Of a stretch of DNA of 5,475 nt, positions 1 to 5,475 are shown in pieces. Position 1 is the stretch's first letter. Each line of letters opens with the position of its first letter. Below the pieces are notes generated by a model. It had not been told where the DNA came from. It saw only the letters and a list, made by a program, of their open reading frames with translations, and did no database searches. The DNA is from an uncultured Bacteroidia bacterium (GTDB lineage Bacteria > Bacteroidota > Bacteroidia > Bacteroidales > UBA932), in the NCBI GenBank assembly GCA_902796455.1, contig CADBPH010000119.1, positions 1-5,475 on the forward strand, written 5' to 3'. The translations under genes and the position numbers were made by a program.

Positions 1-1
1 G

Positions 2-1237
2 GAAAAGAACGGGATTTCCGATTTCTACACGGATTACAGCGGCAACAGCACCTTCCTGAAAACCCACCGGCTTTCCACGGAGATGAAGGATCTCCGCTAC
101 AACTGGGAGAATCCGTTCCTGTTCTATGATTATGACGGAGACGGCCTCTCGGAGATGGCTGTCCGCTTCTGCGACACCGCCCTGCCCGATCCGGAGGCGG
201 AAAAGTTGGGGATGCCCAAGACCCAATACCAGGGCTGGATGGGATGGTTCTCCATGGGAATCGACATGGACAATGACAATGCCCCCGGAAATGACTTCGA
301 TTTCGACATGACGCTCCATTATTCCGCCCCGAAAGGATTCAACTACAGCGAATGCGTCCATCCGCTCCGGAATATGCGGGGCTTGCCGGAAGCCGACGTT
401 TTCTTCCCGGATCCGCGGTTCCGCCTGCTGACGGAACTCATTTATCCGGATCGGAAACAGGCCTTCCGGAAAGCATTTGCGGGTAAATGGGAATCCGCCC
501 GCTTCACATGGGACGAGGACGACGACTGCGGCCGTTGGGAACGGGTAGAGCTGTATGAGAACCGGGATGCCTTCCCGGTCGGAGCGAAAAAAGGGGGCGT
601 GGACAATCACGTGCAGGCTGATGTTTCCGGAGACCGGGGAGAATGGGATGAAGACTTTTCGGGCGGCGGCGATATCTATGTCGGGGCCTTTGACGGCCGC
701 ATCCACCTGTATGGGGCTGAGCGGGGCGTCTGGCGGATCGACCAGAACACAAATTACTACCAGGGTTTCAACCGCTCTTTCCAAGGAACATCGCCGGCTG
801 CGTTCGCCACGGTAGAGTACCTGGATACGGACGGAAACGGATTCATGGACACGCTTCACTATGACCTGGACGGGGATAAGGAATATGAAATCACGGTTTC
901 CCTGAAAGAACTGGGGCTGGACGACCGCTGCAAAGTACTGGATGTTTCCGGCATGAAATACAAGGACTATACGAAGCTGTTCAAACAAGTCTCCGGGGAG
1001 ATGTGGAAACGTGCACAGGCGGCCGAGAAGGTCGCCCGGAAATACGGCGCACCAACCCTTTGGTACGCCAAGCTTCTGAGTGCCACATCTTTGAGAGAAA
1101 AGTACCACGACGGCTGGTGGTTCCAGTTCTATGTCTATAAGGACCTGGAATCCCAATTCATCCGGCAAGGCGACGAAGCATCGCTCCGCCGTCTCGCGCG
1201 GGCCTACTATTCCGGCAACTGGAACGAACTGCTGTAG
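2..1237 (+). CDS. Uncharacterised acidic protein with Asp-rich calcium-loop-like motifs, 3' part of gene (5' end outside window)
   Basis: The reading frame is open from base 2 to the TAG at 1235-1237 (411 visible residues). The ATG at 83 is therefore probably internal and the true start lies upstream. I do not recognise a named family. Visible in order: a DYDGDG loop near visible residue 43, resembling FG-GAP/VCBS or EF-hand-type calcium loops; an Asn/Asp-rich stretch at about 87-102; a WDEDDDCGRWERVE segment at about 171-183; a DGRIHLYGAE...WRID segment at about 231-247; and a paired motif, DTDGNGF then DLDGD, at about 275-292. The last 100 or so residues look helical and rich in Trp and Tyr, with no further Asp loops. 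Asp-rich loops of this kind usually bind calcium in exported proteins, so an extracytoplasmic, perhaps polysaccharide-related role is plausible, but this is inference. The signal peptide and any N-terminal catalytic domain would be off the left edge. It converges with the minus-strand gene block and shares no operon with it. Confidence 0.8.
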   Translation, partial: EKNGISDFYTDYSGNSTFLKTHRLSTEMKDLRYNWENPFLFYDYDGDGLSEMAVRFCDTALPDPEAEKLGMPKTQYQGWMGWFSMGIDMDNDNAPGNDFDFDMTLHYSAPKGFNYSECVHPLRNMRGLPEADVFFPDPRFRLLTELIYPDRKQAFRKAFAGKWESARFTWDEDDDCGRWERVELYENRDAFPVGAKKGGVDNHVQADVSGDRGEWDEDFSGGGDIYVGAFDGRIHLYGAERGVWRIDQNTNYYQGFNRSFQGTSPAAFATVEYLDTDGNGFMDTLHYDLDGDKEYEITVSLKELGLDDRCKVLDVSGMKYKDYTKLFKQVSGEMWKRAQAAEKVARKYGAPTLWYAKLLSATSLREKYHDGWWFQFYVYKDLESQFIRQGDEASLRRLARAYYSGNWNELL

Positions 1238-1272
1238 GTCCGCCCTCCAACGGGCATTGCAAGAGTCAACCA

Positions 1273-1310
1273 GGAAGGGCGGCCGATCTATGATGATCAG
1301 CCGCCCTTTC
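1273..1310. terminator. Hairpin between convergent genes, probable bidirectional terminator
   Basis: An 11-bp stem (arms 1273-1283 and 1300-1310; one G-T wobble, otherwise Watson-Crick, core GGGCGGC/GCCGCCC) is continued after one C-A mismatch by a GATC/GATC pair, closing on a 6-nt loop at 1289-1294. It lies between the stop of the + strand gene (1237) and the stop of the minus-strand DUF1080 gene (1334), where a shared terminator is expected. Neither side has a clear run of T, so it is not a textbook intrinsic terminator. It could instead stabilise the 3' ends of the two transcripts. Confidence 0.6.
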
Positions 1311-1333
1311 GATTACAAGTATTGACGCAGAGA

Positions 1334-2611
1334 CTACAGCGTCTTGATGTGGAAGTTTCTCCAGCGGACTTTGATGCCGCCGCCGCTATGGATCTGCAGG
1401 CAGATACGGCCCTTGCCCTGTCCGATCTTCTCGTCGGTGATATCCGTCATCGGCTCGCCGTTCAGCCAGGACTGGAGGTGATTGCCCTCCAGACGGATCC
1501 GCATCTTATTCCAATCCCCGTACTTGAGGATATTTTCCTTCTCTTCGGGAATCTGGAACAGCCAGCCACGGCCGTAAGATTCATACACACCGCCCGTATC
1601 GTTTCCGGGAGGCGCCACCTCGACCTGCCATCCACGGACCTTCACACCGTCCACCGTCGAACGGATGAAAACACCGGAATTGCCGTTGGCTTCCTGCTTG
1701 AACTCCAGGGTCAAGTCGAAATCGTCGTAGTACTCTTCCGTTCCGAAATAGCCATACGTATTGTCCGGACCGCTTTCGCAGATCAGCTCGCCATTCTCCA
1801 TATACCAGGGATCGGTACCGTAAACAACCCAGCCCTGCGTATCCTTGCCGTTCAGCAAGTCCTTTTCCACAGTCTTGCGCGGCAGTTCCTTGATCTTGAT
1901 ATTCCGGAACCAGGCCGGGTAACCATGGTCCTGCAGGCAGATATGACCCTTCTTGGCAAGACCGTATTCCGGGGCATTCTCCCACTTGCCGGAATTCTTG
2001 CGTTTGAACCAGTCCTGCGTCCAGGCATCGAATTCCACGGTCTTCTCACCGTTCAGGTAATAAGTCACATGCCCGTTGTCAAATACAATCCGGGAGGTGT
2101 TCCACTTGCCGGCCGGACGGAGTTTCCGCTTGGCGAAATCCGGAACATACATCGCATAATCCACGGCGCAGCGCTGCCACTCTTCCAGGGCAGAACCATT
2201 CACCGCCTCCCAGTTCTCATCGTCAATCAGCTGATACTCAGGACCCGTCACGTACGGAACCTTGTAGTAAGGCTGCTCGACAACATGGTACAGCATGCCG
2301 CTGTTGCCACCCTTGGAAATTTTCCAGTCCCACTGCAGGTCGAAATTCTCATACTCCTTGTCCGTCACGATGTAGCCGTGTGCATCGTCACCCTGGCCGT
2401 CTGCCTGGATCATTCCCTTGACAACCTCCCAGGGACCGGTCAGCTCCTTGCCGTTGTAATCCCGCCAACCATCCAGCGTCTTACCGTCAAAAAGAAGTTG
2501 CCATCCTTCGGCCACTTCTTTGGAAGTCAGCGTGTTGGGCTTCTGTCCACATCCCACCACGCTCAACAGGGCAAAAGCCCCGGCGATTAAAAGATTTTTT
2601 CTCATGGTCAT
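1334..2611 (-). CDS. Lipoprotein with two tandem DUF1080 / 3-keto-disaccharide hydrolase domains
   Basis: This 425-residue protein begins with a lipoprotein signal peptide: basic MRK, a hydrophobic core, and lipobox VVGC with the acylated Cys at 21. It is therefore exported and membrane-anchored. Two copies of the DUF1080 fold (PF06439, a concanavalin-like jelly roll) follow, at about 35-241 and 249-425. Repeated landmarks are the opening FDGKTLDGW (41-49) and LLNGKDTQGW (252-261), the FDLQWDW and FDLTLEF strands (90, 298), GNSGMLY and GNSGVFI (102, 310), YLNGE and WLNGE (185, 382), GHICLQ and GRICLQ (222, 401), and closing WFRNIKIK and RWRNFHIK. Some family members hydrolyse 3-keto-glycosides in Bacteroidales glycoside metabolism; substrate and activity here are inferred. 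A second ATG two codons downstream (2605) is an equally good start. The gene begins 19 nt after the trmB stop, with an A-rich leader and no clear Shine-Dalgarno, and could be read from the upstream operon. No oxidoreductase or SusC/D partner is visible. Confidence 0.9.
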   Translation of the reverse strand: MTMRKNLLIAGAFALLSVVGCGQKPNTLTSKEVAEGWQLLFDGKTLDGWRDYNGKELTGPWEVVKGMIQADGQGDDAHGYIVTDKEYENFDLQWDWKISKGGNSGMLYHVVEQPYYKVPYVTGPEYQLIDDENWEAVNGSALEEWQRCAVDYAMYVPDFAKRKLRPAGKWNTSRIVFDNGHVTYYLNGEKTVEFDAWTQDWFKRKNSGKWENAPEYGLAKKGHICLQDHGYPAWFRNIKIKELPRKTVEKDLLNGKDTQGWVVYGTDPWYMENGELICESGPDNTYGYFGTEEYYDDFDLTLEFKQEANGNSGVFIRSTVDGVKVRGWQVEVAPPGNDTGGVYESYGRGWLFQIPEEKENILKYGDWNKMRIRLEGNHLQSWLNGEPMTDITDEKIGQGKGRICLQIHSGGGIKVRWRNFHIKTL

Positions 2612-2630
2612 ATTGTTTTAATGGTATTTC

Positions 2631-3458
2631 TCATCGGGGACGGTGGCCGAACGAACGGCGCTTCCCCTCAACTTCCTTCCAATAATCCTTGTCCCACTCG
2701 GGATAGGCGTAGTCCCCCGCATGATCGATGCGGAAAGACAAATACGTGATCGGCAAGCCATCCGCGAGGAACATCCGTTCATAATACGTCTGCACCTCAA
2801 AAAGGGCATCTACCGCAGGCTGCCCGCAGACAGCCGCCATTTCACTGGCGTGCAATTTCTCCCTGCCGTCCCCATACAAATCCTCGCTGCAGGCCAGGAT
2901 GTCAAGACCGTTGCACAGGGCCACCGCCTTGCTGTACTCGTGCAGGAAAAGGCTGTCCGTTTTCAAATGGACGATACCGCCCGGCTTCAGGAAGGAACGG
3001 TACCGCTCCAGGAAACGCGGAGAGGTCAGCCGGCTGTTTTCGCTGCGCGGCTGCGGGTCAGAGAAGGTCAGCCAGATTTCGGACACCTCCCCGGGCGCAA
3101 AAAACGCCTCGATAAACTCGATCCGGGTCCGCAGGAAAGCCACGTTCCGCATCCCGTTCTCGGTTGCAAATTTGGCCCCTTTCCACAAGCGCGCGCCCTT
3201 GATATCCACCCCGATATAATGATTCTCAGGATGGCGTCCGGCCAATTCGACCGTATACTCTCCCCGGCCGCACCCCAATTCCAATACGATGGGCGCATCC
3301 GTTCCGCCGAACATTTCCTCGTTCCAGTGTCCCTTGACCGGATGGTCTTTCAACACCAGAGAGGATGCTCCGACGTCAAGCACATCCGCCGACTCCGGCT
3401 GGAGCAGACAGGAAAACAATTTGTTTTCTTCGAATTTACGCAGTTTACCGTGACCCAT
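2631..3458 (-). CDS. trmB: tRNA (guanine-N7)-methyltransferase TrmB
   Basis: TrmB uses S-adenosylmethionine to methylate N7 of guanosine 46 in the tRNA variable loop, in the cytoplasm. The 275-residue product has the family features in order: an N-terminal GKLRKFEE segment (4-11); the SAM-binding motif VLELGCGRGEY (58-68); the acidic SAM-contact region GVDIKGARLWKGAK (83-96); the catalytic region IWLTFSDPQP (128-137); RLTSPRFLERY (143-153); LKPGGIVHLKTDS (157-169); and the C-terminal substrate region QTYYERMFLADGLPITYLSFRI (start 223), matching the usual T-x-YE...G...I pattern. The loop reads SDPQP where proteobacterial enzymes have PDPW, which I believe is the common Bacteroidota form. It is somewhat longer than the roughly 240-residue E. 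coli protein, through an N-terminal extension and a basic C-terminal tail. The ATG at 3458 fits the GKL start and lies inside the 3' end of the upstream lipoprotein gene (14-nt overlap), so translational coupling is likely. A weak AAGGGA sits about 7 nt upstream of the start. Confidence 0.95.
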   Translation of the reverse strand: MGHGKLRKFEENKLFSCLLQPESADVLDVGASSLVLKDHPVKGHWNEEMFGGTDAPIVLELGCGRGEYTVELAGRHPENHYIGVDIKGARLWKGAKFATENGMRNVAFLRTRIEFIEAFFAPGEVSEIWLTFSDPQPRSENSRLTSPRFLERYRSFLKPGGIVHLKTDSLFLHEYSKAVALCNGLDILACSEDLYGDGREKLHASEMAAVCGQPAVDALFEVQTYYERMFLADGLPITYLSFRIDHAGDYAYPEWDKDYWKEVEGKRRSFGHRPR

Positions 3459-3927
3459 GCTGTTCCCTTTTCATAACCAGTCCGATTCCCGAAACGTTGC
3501 AAACTGCCTCCTGCGCATCCGGAACGCTGACATACAAGGTCCAACGCCCATATTCGGCAGGACGCAGATCCGTCCGGTAGCCGGTCCGCAAATACTTGCT
3601 GAAAAAATTCCCGCCGACCGCATTCCCCGGACCGACGGTCAGGGATTCCTCATAGGGGATCCCGGACGGAGACTCCCAAAGCATCCCCAGTTTCATTCCA
3701 CCGAACGACTTGAATTCCACATTCTTGCAATCGAGACTCACCAGCAGGTCCAACGCATACGTACAGGCAGGGTCATCGAAATCCACCGCAAAAACATACC
3801 GTCCCCAGGCATCGGCCTGGTCTGTCCGTACAAATTGTTCCTCCGAAGCGGGACGCCCGCAGGAAAACAAGCAAACTGCCAACAGGCAGAATGCCCCCAT
3901 CCGCAATATGCCGCCCCGTCTCCGCAT
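3445..3927 (-). CDS. gldH: GldH-like lipoprotein
   Basis: This is a predicted 160-residue lipoprotein. The N-terminus MRRRGG is followed by a hydrophobic stretch and lipobox LFSC, with the lipid-modified Cys at 23. The mature part is a short beta-rich domain with features I associate with the GldH family: YVFAVDF...YALDLLVSLD (44-66), MLWESPSGIPYEE (82-94), and a closing GRWTLYVSVPD...VSGIGLVMKR (127-153). GldH was described in Flavobacterium johnsoniae as a lipoprotein needed for gliding and is widespread in Bacteroidota that do not glide; its molecular role is unclear. Position directly after ricT supports the assignment, since I recall this gene pair from Bacteroidales. The frame is open further upstream (ATG at 4014), but that start would run deep into ricT and put a polar segment before the signal peptide. 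The ATG at 3927, 4 nt after the ricT stop, is preferred; the ATG at 3900 is a weaker alternative. Similarity is judged by eye, so the family name is less certain than the lipoprotein call. Confidence 0.72.
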   Translation of the reverse strand: MRRRGGILRMGAFCLLAVCLFSCGRPASEEQFVRTDQADAWGRYVFAVDFDDPACTYALDLLVSLDCKNVEFKSFGGMKLGMLWESPSGIPYEESLTVGPGNAVGGNFFSKYLRTGYRTDLRPAEYGRWTLYVSVPDAQEAVCNVSGIGLVMKREQHGSR

Positions 3928-3931
3928 GCTG

Positions 3932-5098
3932 TCAGGACTGTCGGTTTTCGTTCCCCTGTTTGCCGCCCTTGCGGGAGCGCTTGTGATTATTCCGGCGTTT
4001 TTTCTTGCCGACATTGTCGAAACGCGTGATGCTGTCGTCCCCCACGGCCGTCACGAACTCGGGCAGCGAAGGCTCCGGCTCGCTCCGCAGCGATTCCGGC
4101 CGCTCCCCGGCCCGGTTCATCCGGATGATTTCACGCACCTGCGCCGCATCCAGCGCATAGACATCCGCCATCGAAGACTTGTCGTACGAGAAATACATGA
4201 TCTCCCGCAGGATATCGGTCTTGACCAGATAAGCGTGCCCATCCTCGAATTCCAACGGTTCCGATACCTTGGGGATACGGGAATGCGCATCCAGATACGT
4301 TGCCACCTCGTAATTCAGGCAGCATTTGAGTTTACCGCATTGTCCGGCCAGCTTCTGCGGGTTGAGAGACAAATCCTGGCACCGGGCCGCCGACGTCGTA
4401 ATCGACTTGAACGACGTAATATAGTTGGCGCAGCAAAGCTCGCGTCCGCAGACACCGATTCCGCCGATCAGGCCGGCTTCCTGCCGCGCGCCGATCTGCT
4501 TCATTTCGATACGGATACGGAATTCCTCGGCAAAAACCTTGATCAGCTGGCGGAAATCCACACGGCCGTCCGCGATATAATAGAAAATGGCTTTCGTTCC
4601 GTCTCCCTGGAATTCCACGTCTCCGATTTTCATCTCCAGCCCCAATTCGACGGCAATCTCGCGGGCCCGGATCATGGTTTCATGTTCCCGGGCAATGGCC
4701 TCCTGCCATTTCTCGATATCGAAACTCTTCGCTTTCCGATAGATCTTCCGGAGTTCCGCCGATTCGGGATCAATCCCCTTGCAGCGCATCTGGCGGGCGA
4801 CAACCGGCCCCTCCAAGGTTACGATTCCCAGGTCATGGCCGGTCTGGGCCTCCACGATGACCAGGTCACCGGTCTTGATGCTCTGCCCGGACGTATTCCG
4901 GTATATCCCCTTCCGGGTATTCTTGAAACGGACTTCGAAGAAAGACGAATATTGTTCCTGGCCGATTCCGGCCAGCCAGTTATAATCAGCCAGTTTACAG
5001 CATCCAAGGCGATAGTTGCAATTCAGCGCATCGTCCTTGTCCCGGGTAACCGTGCAGCCCCGGGAGCAGTCAAACCGTATATTTTCATTTTCGTTCAT
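3932..5098 (-). CDS. ricT: PSP1-domain protein RicT (YaaT family)
   Basis: The product is 388 residues. The PSP1/YaaT core is unmistakable: FEVRFKNTRKGIYRN (54-68), GDLVIVEAQTGHDLGIV (77-93), MKIGDVEFQGDGTKAIFYY (156-174), DGRVDFRQLIKVFAEEF (177-193), RIEMKQIGARQEAG (196-209), GVCGRELCC (215-223), LNPQKLAGQCGKLKCCLNYE (245-264) and VKTDI (292-296). It has a dense set of Cys: 11, 15, 27, 33, 34, 217, 222, 223, 240, 254, 259 and 260. In Bacillus subtilis RicT works with RicA and RicF in a complex that carries iron-sulfur clusters and promotes RNase Y-dependent mRNA maturation. Whether the Bacteroidota protein does the same is unknown. The last 25 or so residues form a very basic tail (KKKRRNNHKRSRKGGK, 365-380), suggesting RNA contact. 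The frame extends upstream to 5365, but that part overlaps holB and shows no family similarity. The ATG at 5098, 11 nt after the holB stop and just before the conserved Cys-rich N-terminus, is the likely start. Confidence 0.93.
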   Translation of the reverse strand: MNENENIRFDCSRGCTVTRDKDDALNCNYRLGCCKLADYNWLAGIGQEQYSSFFEVRFKNTRKGIYRNTSGQSIKTGDLVIVEAQTGHDLGIVTLEGPVVARQMRCKGIDPESAELRKIYRKAKSFDIEKWQEAIAREHETMIRAREIAVELGLEMKIGDVEFQGDGTKAIFYYIADGRVDFRQLIKVFAEEFRIRIEMKQIGARQEAGLIGGIGVCGRELCCANYITSFKSITTSAARCQDLSLNPQKLAGQCGKLKCCLNYEVATYLDAHSRIPKVSEPLEFEDGHAYLVKTDILREIMYFSYDKSSMADVYALDAAQVREIIRMNRAGERPESLRSEPEPSLPEFVTAVGDDSITRFDNVGKKKRRNNHKRSRKGGKQGNENRQS

Positions 5099-5109
5099 GA
5101 CCCAAACTG

Positions 5110-5475
5110 TTAAGCGGCGCCCGGACGGACGGAAGCGAACATCCGGGTCACCAGATTGCAAAAGACAATCTTCTGGTTCACATTGCGGTCGATCAGCATC
5201 TGGGCACGCCCCAGATATGACAGGCAACGGCGGCAAAACGCCTTGTCCAGACGCTCCGCCCAGGAAGCATAATCCGGCATCTCCTCCGGGGCAACCCCGG
5301 CGATTGTGTCCATTCCCTGCTGCAGCATGAACACTTTCCGCAGACACCCTCCGGCAAATGTACAAAAAGCTTTCTGTTTTTCACGCGAATCCAGCCCGGA
5401 TAATGTTTCCCCCAACTGCAAAACTGCCAGATAATCTCTTTCAAGAATGCTATCCATCAGGCTTTTGAAAAGGGA
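5110..5475 (-). CDS. holB: DNA polymerase III delta' subunit, C-terminal part (5' end outside window)
   Basis: The frame is open to the right edge, giving 121 visible C-terminal residues that end at the TAA at 5110-5112. The ATG at 5457 is internal. Delta' is part of the clamp-loader complex that places the sliding clamp on DNA. The visible segment corresponds to the helical C-terminal domain; the AAA+ ATPase-like part with its zinc-binding region would lie off the window. The best marker is near the end: the segment AQMLIDRNVNQKIVFCNLV (91-109) resembles the closing helix of Bacteroidota delta' proteins, which read roughly IERNAN-KI-F--L. The upstream helices (LERDYLAVLQL, EKQKAFCTFAGGCLRKVFM) suit the same collar domain. 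It sits directly upstream of ricT, the arrangement also known in Bacillus subtilis (holB-yaaT), which supports the call despite the lack of the N-terminal motifs. Confidence 0.82.
   Translation of the reverse strand, partial: SLFKSLMDSILERDYLAVLQLGETLSGLDSREKQKAFCTFAGGCLRKVFMLQQGMDTIAGVAPEEMPDYASWAERLDKAFCRRCLSYLGRAQMLIDRNVNQKIVFCNLVTRMFASVRPGAA

Noticed and set aside
1238..1333. Possible small RNA or tRNA in the convergent intergenic region
   Set aside because: Only the terminator-like hairpin is present; there is no cloverleaf, promoter or other RNA signature.
1322..2590. Long + strand open frame (422 codons) opposite the DUF1080 gene
   Set aside because: Its translation shows no family motifs and runs antisense to a clear two-domain lipoprotein. 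Long antisense frames are expected in GC-rich coding DNA with few stop-complement codons.
2643..3476. + strand open frame (277 codons) opposite trmB
   Set aside because: The minus strand carries all TrmB motifs in order; the + frame has no recognisable feature.
3928..4014. N-terminal extension of the GldH-like frame up to an ATG at 4014
   Set aside because: It would place a polar 29-residue segment before a good lipoprotein signal peptide and overlap the ricT tail coding region.
5099..5109. TTTG in the holB-ricT gap as a Bacteroidota -7 promoter element
   Set aside because: The bases before TTTG do not give TAnn, no -33 TTTG is evident at suitable spacing, and the site is too close to the start codon.
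3710..5113. Long + strand open frame (467 codons) opposite gldH and ricT
   Set aside because: It spans two well-supported minus-strand genes, has no recognisable domain, and its composition is that of a shadow frame.
5099..5365. N-terminal extension of the RicT frame up to an ATG at 5365
   Set aside because: The extra 89 residues overlap holB in another frame and do not resemble the family. The ATG at 5098 fits the conserved N-terminus and the short intergenic gap.

Overview
The window looks like a piece of chromosome from a member of the Bacteroidota, most likely Bacteroidales. The evidence is a GldH-type lipoprotein gene, a cysteine-rich RicT/PSP1 protein and a TrmB with the 'TFSDPQ' form of the catalytic loop. 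Start codons also lack strong Shine-Dalgarno sequences. By eye the base composition is moderately GC-rich, so an Alistipes-like or uncultured gut lineage fits better than a low-GC Bacteroides, but the genus cannot be fixed from this window.

Layout: at the left edge a + strand gene (2-1237) enters from outside the window. It encodes the C-terminal part of an acidic protein with Asp-rich, calcium-loop-like motifs, which I cannot assign to a function. It converges on a long minus-strand block. A GC-rich hairpin (1273-1310) lies in the 96-base gap between the convergent stop codons and is the likely transcription boundary.

The rest of the window is one tightly packed minus-strand gene set. In transcription order (right to left) it is: the 3' end of holB (DNA polymerase III delta' subunit), ricT (PSP1 domain), a gldH-like lipoprotein gene, trmB (tRNA m7G46 methyltransferase) and a lipoprotein with two tandem DUF1080 / 3-keto-disaccharide hydrolase domains. 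Successive gaps are 11 nt, 4 nt, a 14-nt overlap and 19 nt, so co-transcription is likely. The first four are housekeeping or envelope genes. The last is a probable secreted carbohydrate-active lipoprotein that may simply have landed at the operon's end.

No RNA gene, mobile element, CRISPR array or long non-coding stretch is visible. Nothing here amounts to a clearly new biological system. The points most worth a second look are the unassigned Asp-rich protein, the internally duplicated DUF1080 lipoprotein and the conserved holB-ricT linkage.
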